From Proteles cristata cristata (lineage: Eukaryota; Chordata; Mammalia; Carnivora; Hyaenidae): a DNA stretch of 64,000 nt. Under the pieces are notes generated by a model. That model did no database searches and was not told the origin of the DNA. It saw nothing but the letters and a program-made list of their open reading frames with translations. The position numbers and the translations under genes are program-made. Positions 46,601 to 52,831 of the stretch are shown here, piece after piece (the stretch's first letter is position 1; every line of letters begins with the position of its first letter). The stretch lies in the NCBI GenBank assembly GCA_017311185.1, contig JAESUZ010004518.1:62001-126000 (forward strand), read 5' to 3'.

Positions 46601-46807
46601 TGTTGATTGCTATCAAGGGACAAACCAAAATGGCAAAATTCATATACACAAATGCAATAAAATGTCACTTAAAAACATTAATCAGAAAATCAATGACTGG
46701 TGTTTAACTTACAGCTTCTAACTGATCCATTAGCTTTGATAAAAATTTACGACATTCTGGAGTTTTACTATCAATCTTCATTCCAGTTTGCATTGCATAT
46801 AAACGAC
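4478..46807 (-). CDS. VTA1: VTA1 (LIP5) coding region, exons 2-8, 5' end missing
   Basis: This is a spliced minus-strand gene. Seven exons join without a frame break into about 268 residues ending at a natural TGA. The product matches VTA1/LIP5, a cytosolic cofactor that binds VPS4 and stimulates its disassembly of ESCRT-III in multivesicular-body sorting, virus budding and cytokinesis. Known family layout: two N-terminal MIT-type helical repeats that bind CHMP proteins (mainly exons 1-5), a flexible Pro/Ser/Thr-rich linker (exons 6-7), and a C-terminal VSL helical domain that dimerises and docks on VPS4 (exon 8). Exon 1, about 38 residues with the start codon, is not in the window. With 38 residues added the protein would be about 306 residues against 307 in human; the linker exon is one residue shorter. 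All internal splice sites are GT-AG. Intron phases in order from intron 1 are 1,0,2,0,1,1,1. Expression is expected to be general (housekeeping), which is inference. Confidence 0.97.
5362..5584 (-). mobile_element. CAN SINE, young type
   Basis: Full length, in VTA1 sense. A perfect 19-bp target duplication, tacctgaacatatatttct, lies at 5343-5361 and 5585-5603. The CT-rich region ends ctctcctag in sense; the AATAAA after it is altered to AAATTAAA. Confidence 0.95.
5905..5990 (+). repeat. L2/MIR 3' tail fragment
   Basis: It reads gggcagggccaggga, then cataagtgctgaataactttaatgaatgcat, the typical tail wording of L2 or MIR3. Confidence 0.45.
7074..7262 (+). mobile_element. CAN SINE, older type
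   Basis: Starts gggacgcctctgtggctcag and ends with cagaaataaataaaa plus an A tail. Its CT section is shortened. Short flanking likeness (atcatgtg and atcatcta) suggests a decayed target duplication. Confidence 0.9.
8098..8225 (-). repeat. MIR SINE fragment, minus strand
   Basis: caggcactgtgctaaatactttt, then ccatttaatcctcaaa and gtaagctgttattcac are reverse-complement MIR words. Confidence 0.6.
8490..9240 (-). mobile_element. L1M-type LINE 3' relic, minus strand
   Basis: Reverse-strand L1 3' end: gggtcatactatacagaatgttctgcagc, aagtatttctttgagacagaatcctcaaagtgg, cagcaacggcatgccaagagt, then gaagctctttatatatgctctggatattaattcctt. All frames are closed. Confidence 0.7.
9256..9709 (+). mobile_element. 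CAN SINE (outer), tail carries a second SINE
   Basis: An older copy (ctcagtcagcgaggtgtccgac) whose A-rich tail was interrupted by the copy at 9456-9672. Outer target duplications are gatgcaactatatca (9241-9255) and gatgcaactaaatca (9710-9724), one mismatch. Confidence 0.93.
9456..9672 (+). mobile_element. CAN SINE (inner), young type
   Basis: Young-type head (cttagtcggttaagcgtcc, actttcacttagg, gctgactgccagctc). A perfect 15-bp target duplication, gaaatggataaaaca, is at 9441-9455 and 9673-9687, made from the outer SINE's tail. Confidence 0.94.
10486..10566 (-). CDS. VTA1: VTA1 exon 7 (linker end)
   Basis: An 81-nt exon. The acceptor is ctgatatgcag and the donor is CAGG|gtaagt. It completes Gly232, then encodes VTSNTIQPTPQTIPAIDPAL and FSTVSQ, and gives the first base of Ala259. 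It is the last part of the linker, running into the VSL domain. Both borders are phase 1, as for exon 6, so it is a symmetric exon. Confidence 0.96.
10790..11090 (-). mobile_element. L1M-type LINE 3' relic, minus strand
   Basis: gatggacatttaggtggctttcattcttttgctac, then agataacactacagtgaatattcttatac and gtatgaatttattcatagaaaaaactt follow the reverse complement of old L1 3' sequence. Confidence 0.6.
11460..11667 (-). mobile_element. CAN SINE, older type
   Basis: Head at the right (ctgagtcacccaggcgcccc). Target duplications are aatcagcatcttgttatt (from 11442) and aatcagcaacttcttatt (from 11668), two mismatches. Confidence 0.92.
13318..13500 (+). repeat. MIR SINE, plus strand
   Basis: gacctgggttccaagtttagttctgtcactaac is the MIR core; later ttgctgtaagaattaattt and atgctaagtc are tail words. 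Confidence 0.65.
14045..14148 (-). repeat. MIR SINE, minus strand, interrupted by an L1 end
   Basis: tgaacactgattttgtgttaggcat, ttttcccctttaataattaaaatcaca, then cattttagaaagaggcaaaact. The word gaggcaaaact is where the L1 end at 14159 entered; a short MIR remainder may follow at 14476. Confidence 0.55.
14159..14475 (+). mobile_element. Carnivore L1 3' end, heavily 5'-truncated
   Basis: The wording acatggatggaccttgagggt, gcgaaataagtcaggcagaga, gagactcttgaatgctgac, ggatgagcactgggtgttatgt and an A tail is typical of carnivore L1 ends. A perfect 10-bp target duplication, aggcaaaact, lies at 14149-14158 and 14476-14485. Confidence 0.88.
14950..15181 (+). mobile_element. CAN SINE, first of a tail-to-tail pair
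   Basis: Full-length older type (gggatgcctgggtggctcag) with a long A tail. The flanking word ctaaaagtttta recurs at 14938-14949 and 15335-15346, on the far side of the next, inverted SINE. Confidence 0.92.
15182..15330 (-). mobile_element. CAN SINE, inverted, decayed
   Basis: Starts with T-rich (tttgattgattgatttgagggagaaagag, an odd GATT tract) and ends ccactgaaccaggtaccc. It lacks part of the body. It abuts the tail of the plus-strand SINE, giving a tail-to-tail inverted pair. Confidence 0.8.
15362..15596 (+). mobile_element. CAN SINE, older type with cttagtcgg head
   Basis: gggcgcctgggtggcttagtcgg to a long CT run and (TAAAA) tail. Target words are aaaataggaggaaaga (left) and aaaataggaaagaa (right). 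Confidence 0.92.
15815..16014 (+). mobile_element. CAN SINE, oldest type (agcctgcttgggattctct)
   Basis: The body has gctgacagcagggagcctgcttgggattctc, the form shared with dog-like SINEs. Target words are atattctgaaatgt (15799-15812) and atattttgaaatgt at the right. Confidence 0.9.
16868..17041 (-). CDS. VTA1: VTA1 exon 6 (linker)
   Basis: A 174-nt exon that reads D-VEETEDGGATPLPTQ, then a PPPPSSS stretch, and ends NTPAEVPPSAG (about 174-232). It encodes the flexible Pro/Ser/Thr-rich linker between MIT and VSL domains. It is clearly GC-richer and more CpG-rich than its AT-rich introns. Two features are unusual. The acceptor is preceded by AT-rich sequence (ttatataatag) with almost no pyrimidine run, and the donor is CAG|gtggga rather than gtaagt. 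Both borders are phase 1, so its loss would keep frame. It is one residue shorter than human. A 61-codon open frame here on the same strand is a frame shadow. Confidence 0.95.
17681..17856 (+). mobile_element. CAN SINE, decayed
   Basis: gtgaggcacctgaatggctaag is a worn head; the tail has 15 or more A. Target duplication is tgacaatta (17672-17680) against tgacaataa (from 17857). Confidence 0.85.
18943..19145 (+). mobile_element. CAN SINE inside the L1 relic
   Basis: gggggcccctgggtgtctcagtc to cctctttctctgcccctccc and an A tail. It splits L1 ORF2 sequence that resumes with tcctatacgctttaatttcag. Confidence 0.9.
21795..22262 (+). mobile_element. L1M 3' end nested in the older L1
   Basis: It begins at tactaatgttcacagtgttattcac and runs through catggatgaaccctgaata, gaatggtggtgacctggggctgggg, atgccactgaactgcacaatt to tatattttgccacaacaaaaaa, a complete L1 3' end. 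On both sides the outer L1 ORF2 is continuous: aatccattaaaaac before, gaatgggcaaaagattcagac after. Confidence 0.72.
23175..23193. repeat. (TG)9 microsatellite
   Basis: Nine TG units and one extra T, inside the L1 3' region. Confidence 0.95.
24842..24950 (-). CDS. VTA1: VTA1 exon 5
   Basis: A 109-nt exon. The acceptor is aatattccctttag and the donor is AATG|gtatgt. It encodes residues about 138-173: NVKHRKYARWKATYIHNCLK, then NGETPQAGPVGIEEDN. The first 20 residues finish the MIT-like region; the acidic end starts the linker. Exon 5 runs from phase 0 to phase 1, so it cannot be skipped without a frameshift. It is separated from exon 4 by the 17.9-kb intron 4. Confidence 0.97.
25440..25620 (+). 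repeat. MIR-like fragment containing a palindrome
   Basis: ctcatgaggttgttataagaactgaaaa is a MIR core word. The upstream part carries repeated tgtgttaa words (see the palindrome at 25497). Confidence 0.4.
25497..25522. repeat. 26-bp perfect palindrome
   Basis: The half-site gttaacacattaa is followed at once by its exact reverse complement, ttaatgtgttaac. An overlapping 20-bp palindrome lies at 25490-25509. Together they give three copies of taatgtgtta or its complement. Confidence 0.95.
25735..25853 (-). mobile_element. MER5-type DNA transposon relic
   Basis: gcctgttagaaatgcagactct, ccagacctaccaaattagaatctgca, aacaagatctccaggcaacc, then cattagagtttgaga give the MER5 pattern. Confidence 0.75.
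26240..26570 (+). repeat. L2 LINE ORF2 fragment
   Basis: It follows L2 wording: gtgtcaccaacagcactctccacactggcaaatccaa, atctctcagcagtgcatgaaac, then gtgacactctgttctcctg. The 104-codon open frame here is a chance remnant. Confidence 0.6.
26740..27010 (-). repeat. L2 LINE 3' fragment, minus strand
   Basis: caagaccttcacacaggca, then tctgctcttagagagctgattgtct resembles the reverse complement of the L2 end, which has an agctta...tctag word at this place. Confidence 0.45.
27069..27128. repeat. Perfect 30-bp tandem duplication
   Basis: A 30-bp unit starting gccatggatggaagacaca and ending tagggact occurs twice with no spacer and no mismatch. Confidence 0.97.
27165..27300 (-). repeat. MIR SINE, minus strand
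   Basis: tatttcacaggttgtaaagcactta, then ttggttttcacaataaccttg and ccaaggctctgagacatta follow reverse MIR. Confidence 0.6.
27305..27530 (+). repeat. L2 LINE fragment
   Basis: ggcattcaaggccttccagattgtgg and aggctcagttcaaatgtttactccc are L2 words. Confidence 0.55.
28685..28745 (+). mobile_element. MER5-like terminal fragment
   Basis: agcaggggttctcaaacctgg is the terminal inverted repeat wording of MER5-type hAT elements, followed by gaagaaccaca. Confidence 0.45.
28850..30005 (+). repeat. L2 LINE 3' region, well preserved
   Basis: It follows L2 order: gatctcatccactctaatggcttta, gaactcccaaattcatacc, acaccaacttctgatcttttcc, aaatggcaactccattccca, ttgttcaagcccaaaacac, gtctccctacttctgctcttgccc, then tagaaccatgtttgatatacagtag, ctaaatatttgatgaatgaa. 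Several open frames here are parts of this relic. Confidence 0.8.
31716..31742. repeat. (CATT)n microsatellite
   Basis: Six CATT-type units in a row inside the L1 3' UTR. Confidence 0.9.
34078..34316 (-). mobile_element. CAN SINE, young type
   Basis: Perfect 17-bp target duplication, ttgtcactacttttttt, at 34061-34077 and 34317-34333. In VTA1 sense it carries a (TC)n tract, then ttctag and aaataaataaa. Confidence 0.95.
34797..35010 (-). repeat. MIR SINE, minus strand, nearly complete
   Basis: aagcatttactatatgccagatac, agctttacgcacag, catttaagtctag, cttacagacattggaacagg, then cttgccaaagtaacacca and gccaatgcttgt follow reverse MIR throughout. Confidence 0.75.
35590..35764 (-). mobile_element. 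CAN SINE, old and head-truncated
   Basis: tttattttagagagagagcttgtaagcaggg to agatcaagcccacgatcctgtgatcctgacctaagcc; the head end gagcccctt is incomplete. Confidence 0.8.
35965..36191 (+). mobile_element. CAN SINE, young type
   Basis: Perfect 20-bp target duplication, tatattttctgacccttggt, at 35945-35964 and 36192-36211. The body has gactgccagctc and tctctctcctagaaataaat. Confidence 0.96.
36220..36440. repeat. Weak MIR/L2 fragments
   Basis: tcatcactacaccatacagcct resembles a reversed MIR head and gaacacaagctctgtgagggcaaca an L2 tail. Both are too short to be sure. Confidence 0.35.
37950..38070 (-). repeat. MIR SINE fragment, minus strand
   Basis: cactttacagaagaaaaaccaagtccaaagaggtcaaatgactt (read in parts) is reversed MIR. 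Confidence 0.6.
38634..38828 (-). mobile_element. CAN SINE, older type
   Basis: Target words are taaaacagttcatctttt (38616-38633) and taaaacagctcatctttt (38829-38846), one mismatch. The head end reads accacctaggcacccc. Confidence 0.93.
39528..39721 (+). mobile_element. CAN SINE, oldest type
   Basis: gggatacctgggtggctcagtcag, then agtgtggagcctgtctgggattctct, ending ataaacaaacttaaaaaata. Confidence 0.9.
40676..40885 (-). mobile_element. CAN SINE, older type
   Basis: cttaacgttttattttttttgagagac to gagccatccaggtgcccc. The target duplication is not clear. Confidence 0.9.
41796..41999 (+). mobile_element. CAN SINE, older type
   Basis: ggggtgcccaggtagctcggttgg to ctcaaaaataaacattaaaa. The flanking word taaacataa recurs on both sides. 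Confidence 0.9.
42265..42430 (+). repeat. MIR SINE, plus strand
   Basis: aactctgtcacttagcctcaatttgcttatgtataaaatg, then ttagaggttatgagaaacta follow MIR. Confidence 0.6.
42841..42916 (-). CDS. VTA1: VTA1 exon 4
   Basis: A 76-nt exon, the shortest coding exon seen. The acceptor is cttctttttcag and the donor is GAA|gtgagt. One base completes the split lysine, then 25 codons (about 113-137) read NMIKSFYTASLLIDVITVFG to the end ELTDE. It is an amphipathic helix of the second MIT-like repeat. It lies 918 bp from exon 3, forming the tightest exon pair in the window. Confidence 0.97.
42917..43834 (-). other. VTA1: VTA1 intron 3 (918 bp)
   Basis: Phase 2. It holds one CAN SINE (43243-43471) and two A runs. 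The remainder shows nothing recognisable. Confidence 0.9.
43243..43471 (+). mobile_element. CAN SINE, older type
   Basis: Target words are aataatgacaaatcatttt (43224-43242) and aataatgataaatcattta (43472-43490), two mismatches. ggggcgcctgggtggttcag head; the tail is a mixed A/T stretch. Confidence 0.93.
43835..43962 (-). CDS. VTA1: VTA1 exon 3
   Basis: A 128-nt exon. The acceptor is gatttaattttag and the donor is CACAA|gtaagt. It encodes residues about 70-112, beginning LKKQLGDNEAITQEIVG and including the conserved run ALKMFLYADNEDRAGRFHK. The last lysine codon is split 2+1 with exon 4. This segment forms the start of the second MIT-like repeat, the part of LIP5 known to contact CHMP proteins. 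One residue in VGSAHLENY differs from the human protein as I recall it (Ser for Cys). Confidence 0.97.
44637..44824 (-). mobile_element. CAN SINE, oldest type
   Basis: It has an expanded GA run at 44649-44673 and the body ctgtgctgttagtgtgg; the head end is cacccaggtgtccc. Target likeness is caataatttaaaata and caacaatttaaaata. Confidence 0.9.
45593..45650. repeat. 29-bp imperfect tandem duplication, CpG-bearing
   Basis: Units at 45593-45621 and 45622-45650 share acggaacccacgtc and agcggaaggac, differing at three positions. Each holds three or four CpG and one GCGGAAG word. Confidence 0.93.
46713..46807 (-). CDS. VTA1: VTA1 exon 2
   Basis: A 95-nt exon. The acceptor is ttctttgtag and the donor is GCT|gtaagt, a strong consensus. 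It opens with GT, finishing a codon begun in exon 1 (Cys38 in human), then encodes 31 residues, about 39-69, starting RLYAMQTGMK and ending LMDQLEA. This is the second half of the first MIT-like helical bundle. A minus-strand CAN SINE sits only about 70 bp upstream in transcript sense. Intron 1 is phase 1 and intron 2 is phase 0. Confidence 0.97.
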
Positions 46808-46876
46808 CTACAAAGAAAAATAAGATGGTTTGAACAATATCATTTTTAAATGTTCCTTTCTATTACTGAATATTTA

Positions 46877-47102
46877 ATTTTTTTAAATGTTTTTATTTAT
46901 TTAGTTTTGAGAGACACAGAGAAGCAGAGCACGAGTGGGGGAGGGACAGAGAGAGAGGGAGACACAGAATCTGAAGCCGGTTTTAGGCTGTCAGCAGAGC
47001 CCGACATGTTGGAGGGCAGGGGGAGCTAGAATTCACAAGCCTGTGAGATCATGACCTGAGCCTAAGTCAGTCGCTTAACCGACTAAGCCACCCAGGCGCC
47101 CC
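46877..47102 (-). mobile_element. CAN SINE next to exon 2
   Basis: Target words are tctattactgaatattta (46859-46876) and tctattactgaatgttta (47103-47120), one mismatch. In VTA1 sense it lies about 70 bp upstream of the exon 2 acceptor. Confidence 0.94.
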
Positions 47103-47372
47103 TCTATTACTGAATGTTTAAAATACATGTTCTAATAAATAATTTAAGTGAATTTAGAAATAAAACTTTGACTGACTATAGATCTTATTAACAAAAATAA
47201 AGAACACACAAATAGTAACCAAAGAATACAAGAAATTCATGATGATACCAACAATATTTTTTACCAAGACCTTCTTTTTTGACATTATGATAAAAAAAAG
47301 ACCAGTTCCTATTCTGTCAAAAAGACATGTAATTTAATTGGCAAGTTAAGGCACTCAGAAAAACAACTACTT

Positions 47373-47601
47373 GGGGCGCCTGGGTGGCTTAGTCGGTTAA
47401 GCGGCCGACTTTCGCTTGGGTCATGATCTCGCGGTTCGTGGGTTCGAGCCCTGCGTCAGGCTCTGTGCTGAATGCCAGCTTGGAGCCTGGAGCCTGTTTC
47501 AATCTGTGTCTCCCTCTCTCTCTGATCCTCCCCTGCTACACTGTCTCTCTCTCTCTCTCTCCTAGAAATAAATAAAAATATTAAAAAAAAAAAAAAAAGA
47601 T
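47373..47601 (+). mobile_element. CAN SINE, young type, first of a tandem pair
   Basis: The 16-bp word agaaaaacaactactt at 47357-47372 recurs only after the second SINE, at 47829-47844. The second copy therefore entered this one's A tail. Confidence 0.93.
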
Positions 47602-47828
47602 GGGGCGCCTGGGTGGCTTAGTCGGTTGACCGTCTGACTTTCGCTTAGGTCATGATCTAGCGATTCGTGGGTTCAAGCCCCGCATCAGGCTCTGTGCTGG
47701 CTGCCAGCTCGGAGCCTGGAGCCTGCTTCAGTTTGTGACTCCCTCTCTCTCTGACCCTCCCCTGCTCACGCTGTCTCTCTCTCTCTCCTAGAAATAAAAA
47801 AATATATATTTAAAAAAAAAAAAAAGGA
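47602..47828 (+). mobile_element. CAN SINE, young type, second of a tandem pair
   Basis: Head ggggcgcctgggtggcttag, body ggctgccagctc, end ctctctcctagaaataaa. It has no target duplication other than A's of the first copy's tail. Confidence 0.92.
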
Positions 47829-48154
47829 AGAAAAACAACTACTTATACAAGAGTAATCACCCACGTGCCAGTTAAGTGATACTGATAAAATATATAATAT
47901 GGGATAGAATACTGGGAACTGTAACTTGAGCTGAGGATAACAGGGAGAACAGCTTTAGTCATTTTTATAGATACAGAAATATATAAATTCTTTCTTTTAA
48001 AAAAGTTAATAAAAATATTAGAAAAAATGCTAAAGCTAAAAACCTTTGTGACACCATGACCCTGATACCTTTCCCAGTGATGGGAGCTACGAGTAGTTCA
48101 ATAGCAGTTGTTGTTACTACCACCTGTAATTTACTCTCAGAGTGTACAAGTTCT

Positions 48155-48790
48155 GTTCTGGAAATCTGTCATGGCGCTACGGTGTCCACCCAGTGGACGG
48201 ACACAACATTCACATTCAGGTAGTTCTTGGATTGTGATCCAAGCATAGTATGACTCAAATCATTGTGCTATGACACCTTATTGAGAATATATTCAAGAGT
48301 TCCTGGAGGCAAACACCAAGAAATTGAATTCCTGGGTCATAGGATACATATCTTTTCCACTTGTGAGAGCTACTTTTAAGCTGTCCGTCAAAACAGGGGC
48401 GCCTGGGTGGCTCAATTGGTTAGGCATCCGACTTCGGCTCAGGTCATGATCTCACGGTTCGTGGGTTCGAGCCCCGCGTCGGGCTCAGTGCTGACAGCTC
48501 AGAGCCTGGAGCCTGTTTCAGATTCTGTGTCTCCCTCTCTCTCTGACCCTCCCCTGCTCATGCTTTGTCTCTCTCTCAGAAATAAAAACATTTAAAAAAA
48601 TAAATAAATAAGCTGTCCTACAAATCAGATTACCAATACGCAATTATATCACCAACATATGCAAGCATTATTTCCCCAAACCCACAAAAATGTGATATTA
48701 GTAAACTTTCTAACAGCCTTGGAATTTTAAGTGATTTTTCATTTTCATTACTGAAAAAGTACTGCATATTTACTGCATAGCTCTATATCC
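48155..48790 (-). mobile_element. L1M-type 3' relic, interrupted by a SINE
   Basis: ccaagaaattgaattcctgggtcataggatacatat, then (after the SINE) caccaacatatgcaagcatta and attttaagtgatttttcattttcatt are reversed old-L1 words. Confidence 0.5.
48396..48609 (+). mobile_element. CAN SINE, felid standard type
   Basis: ctcaattggttaggcatccgacttcgg, gctgacagctcagagcctgg, gattctgtgtctccc. The target word aagctgtcc occurs before and after. Confidence 0.94.
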
Positions 48791-49009
48791 TCCTTTATCA
48801 ATTAGTAGTAGTGATCAAATAAAAGAAAAAATCTGCCAAATTTTCAGTTGTTTTTCAACAAATTGCCTTGTGGTAGTTCTTTACACAGTACAAAGGAGGA
48901 ATATGTTTTCCCCTCAAATGGCATCCTGTGAACACGATCCCCCTTCCCTGCTTTACTTTTCTTCTCAACATGTAATCTTCTGCTATTTATTTATCCACTG
49001 TCTATTCCA

Positions 49010-49130
49010 AATCGAATTTAAACTCTGATGATGGTGATGTTCATCTACTTGGTTTGCTGATGTGCCCTTGGCATGTAGGATAGTGCTTGGCCTTCGATAA
49101 ACATTTTCTGAATAGATAAATACATGGATG
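49010..49130 (+). repeat. L2 LINE 3' tail
   Basis: aatttaaactctgatgatgg, then cttggcatgtaggatagtgcttgg and gataaacattttctgaatagat are L2 tail words. Confidence 0.6.
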
Positions 49131-49529
49131 AAAGAATAGCTCATTCTGCCCCACTGACTGAAATGCCACTTTCATCATTCATTATCATATATTAAGCTTC
49201 CATGAATAAAAGGGCCCAATTCTGTATACCGTCTATCCTGTTTCATTAGTCTACCGGCCCATCACTAGAGCTTTATAACACGGCTTGGTATATGTTAGTT
49301 ACTTTCAGGATTTCCAATTCAGTTATGTCTACTTGATCATATATTCTTTAAAAATGTATTAAGATAAACATAATGCGCAGTTATTTATTCCCTTGATTTT
49401 TAATTTTAATAGCTTTAATTGAAGAAACTACTTTTTAATGCTTATTAGACTTTTAGACTATTTCATGTTACAGAGTTTGATGTTTAATTTAATAATGTAT
49501 TTTCATATATCAAATTTAAGGATCTGATC

Positions 49530-50260
49530 CATCTAGGTATTTACGAGAGGAAAAAAATGGAATTCCAAAAGTACCGTACAGATTTACACTGCTACACAGT
49601 ATAAAAAGCATGGTGTTTTCATTTTCCCTGCATACCAGCCAGCACTGGGTATCACTTTGACCCAAAATAAGGTTCTAATTGAAAAGCAAAAAACCCGATC
49701 GGTTTAAACATCCACTGGTCACAAATGTGACCAAATTTTCTTCTTTCTCTTTCTTTTAATTGGTCATATTTCTTTAGCATGTATCTGTTAGGTTTCAGTC
49801 GTCTCTCCCTCCCCCCACACCTTTTAAAGCATGATCGAACACCTTTTCCTTTTAAACCAGTCACGTCTCTTATGAGCTGTTCAAGACCTTTGCCCCTGTC
49901 TTAAGCTCCTTTTCTTCTTACAACTGTGACTGAAGTCCCCACACTTCCTCTTTGTGGGCTGCTCAGGTTTTTGCTTCCAGTATTTCTGTTGCATTTCTTC
50001 TAAAGTGCATCCCATGAGCTCTTTGAAAAACAAACATATTGGCTGCAAATATCATACCATCTTTCAATTTCTGAATGCTGTTTTGAAACACAGAGACTTG
50101 GAATATTTATGTACTCAAAGCCATTAGTTGTGATTTTTTTTTCCTGTCAATTCTGTGCCTAGAAAAGTTCTTTTATATCCAAAGGACTTGATACTCATTT
50201 ACATGATTTTTCTTGTTTTTCCTATGTTTTAATTTTTGATATTTAACTCTTTACCTTGCA
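49530..50260 (-). mobile_element. L1M-type relic, minus strand
   Basis: tttacactgctacacagtataaaaagcatgg, accagccagcactgggtatcac, then ctgtgcctagaaaagttctttta and gatttttcttgtttttcctatgtttt are consistent with reversed L1 ORF2 end pieces. The order is disturbed. Confidence 0.45.
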
Positions 50261-51369
50261 TTCCCTCTCCTCCCAAGTTACTGGCACCGATCTCAAATAC
50301 ACTTAATAAATGATCCTTCTTTTCTCTAACGGTCTGTGGTTCCCTCTTTATTATATTTTTATTTTTTAGATTTCCTGGTTATTTGGTTTGCTGAGATGAC
50401 AGATCAAATGCCATCTTTACACATGACAATATCTGTAACTGTTAATATACTTTTCTTTCTCTAAATTTAATCTTCCCATGTTTTACTGTATTACCAAAAT
50501 TCTACCAAGAATTTTAAGTATTCTTGCTCTATTTTTAAGATGAAGGCTTCTGCTTGGCAGTAGGGATCAATTCCATGCCAGGCCATTCACAGTCCCCCTA
50601 ACAGAGTCCCTGCCCAATGCTATGCTGAAACCACAGCCTCTGGGACCTACATGATCCCAGGATTGGCACCATAACTGGCTGGAGTGTGGGAAAGAACACA
50701 GTAGCATTTCTACCGATAATTTTTATACCATTCTTTCTAATTTCTATGTTTCTGTATCTTTAATAATACGTAGTATTTTTATAATATAATATTAGCACAT
50801 CAATATGCAAATGTAACTTAGAAATTTACATAACATATTAGAAATTAATTTTTTTTTTAACTCATGCACAGGTGATCAAAAGGTGAAGAATCACTACTCA
50901 CAGCATCCTTACTCCTCTCAATTATAAACTTATTTTTTTTCTTACCCCAACCTAGCGCTTACCCCTTCCACAGGTCCCCATGCCTTCTACCGTGTTACTT
51001 GGAGCTACTGCTTTATAACTGGTGAAATCCTCTACATGTTCTCAGATTCCTTCTCCTTATCTGTCTTCACTAAACCTAGATGTCACTTGAAGAAATTCTC
51101 TTATATTCTTCCTATCTCGGGACTGGCAAGTATAATGTTTTTTTTTGGTTTGTTTGTTTGTTTTCTTTTGTTTTTTTTTCCTGTGCATTCCACTGCTACT
51201 TAGATTTCTCTCAATGTTTTCTAAACACACTGGTCTAGGGCTCAAGCCCTGCTCTTCCTTGCACCTTATCCTGTTAATGCCTATAAGAGCCCAAGGACCC
51301 CAAGGTCCTTTCTTGTCCTTCCATCACCTTGAAAAGTCCACTGTTCATGTGGATAATTAATACTTGTGG

Positions 51370-51860
51370 CAGAGATTGCTAACTGCCTACTCACATTCTT
51401 TCTTTCTACCTTCTTTGCTAACAAGACCCCTATGTTATTAAGGGCACTGTAATGTACCTAGCCAAAAAATTACATTTCCCAGTTTTCCTCAAAGCAAGAT
51501 ATGACCAAGTAACTAAGACTGGTACCATGTTATCGGAAGTTGTTGGGCAAGAAGTCTGGCAGTCACCTTGAAAGGGCAATGAAGCTGGGAAAAGATCTCA
51601 CTGACCCTTTCTCTCTTCTGCTTCCTGTTGCCTAAAATAGAAATGGAATGACTGAAACTCTAGTAGATAGCTCAGACCAGAATGCAACCCTGCAAATGGT
51701 AATCATGTATTGGCTTGTAGATCTGAAATTGGAAAGCATCTGGATCCATGAAGACTTCATGGATTTGATACACACTGGGTACTGCCAACATGAGACTTTG
51801 TTTTAAATGAGGAAGTTCTTCTTTTATTTAGCCATCGTTATTTTGGATTTTCAGCAATAA
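51370..51860. repeat. Ancient interspersed repeat, family unsure
   Basis: attacatttcccagttttcctcaaagc, atgaccaagtaactaagac, agtctggcagtcacc, cttctgcttcctgttgcc, then atccatgaagacttcatgg resemble a common old mammalian LTR or DNA element. I cannot name it. Confidence 0.35.
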
Positions 51861-52384
51861 GAAAGAAAATCTAATCCTAATTAATGCATAGTATCGTGTT
51901 CTCAATTCTTAGTGACCTGGTCTCCAGTAACTGCATGCACTCTCCCTTATATGCCAGTCATTCTATAATTAAATTACCATCTCAAACTGTTGTGCTTCCA
52001 AATACAACTCTAAATACAATTTCTCTTTTTTCCAACTTCAAACTACGCCTATAACAACAGGTGTCCAGTTCACGGGTGTCAATTTCTTCATCACAATCAG
52101 TCTCTTCTTTAACTTCTCTCAGCAACCAGCTTTGATTTTTACATGATATTCTTCTAGAACTTTACTACCCTATGTCCTACTCCCCATAATACTTTTACTA
52201 TATTCCTCTGGCAAAAGTACAGTCATGTATAAACTCAACAATCCTCATTCTCCATGTCTATATACGAGCAACAGAGACCACTAGCAGATTAGCACCATTA
52301 TAATTATTAAAATTATCAACCTCAATGAGCTTAATACTTGCCTTCCTGACCTCCCAAATAACTATTTCAAACATATGTCAATCT

Positions 52385-52831
52385 ATTTTTTTATGTTTAT
52401 TTATTTATTTATTTTTATTTTTACATTTTTTTTTTTTTTTTTTTATTTCTAGGAGAGAGAGAGAGACAGTGTGAGCAGGGGAGGGTCAGAGAGAGTCACA
52501 GACTGAAACAGGCTCCAGGCTCTGAGCTGGAAGTCAGCACAGAGCCTGACGGGGCTCGAACCCACGAACCGTGAGATCACGACCTAAGTGAAAGTCGGAC
52601 GCTTAACCGACTAAGCCACCCAGGCGCCCCATATGTTTATTTATTTTTGAGGGAGAGAGACAGAGTGTGAGCGGGGAAGGAGCAGAGAGAGGAAGAGACA
52701 CAGAATCTGAACCGGGCTCCAGGCTTTGAGCTGTCAGCACAGAGCCCAACGTGGGGCTCGAACTCACGAAGATGAGATCATGACCTGAGCTGAAGTTGGA
52801 CACTTCACTGACTGAGCCACCCAGGCACCCC
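52385..52831 (-). mobile_element. CAN SINE (outer), T tail carries a second SINE
   Basis: Older copy with body at 52632-52831 (ctgactgagccacccaggcacccc). The T-rich end was split by the inner copy at 52407-52631. The flanking likeness is tcaatct on both sides. Confidence 0.88.
52407..52631 (-). mobile_element. CAN SINE (inner), young type
   Basis: Perfect 15-bp target duplication, tatgtttatttattt, at 52392-52406 and 52632-52646, made from the outer tail. In VTA1 sense it ends ctctcctag then aaataaaa. Confidence 0.92.

Larger units (their letters stand above)
43963..46712 (-). other. VTA1: VTA1 intron 2 (2.75 kb)
   Basis: Phase 0. One SINE at 44637-44824. 45540-46180 is less AT-rich, repeat-poor and CpG-bearing, with a 29-bp tandem. 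No feature was recognised in 43963-44630, 44830-45540 or 46180-46712. Confidence 0.9.
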
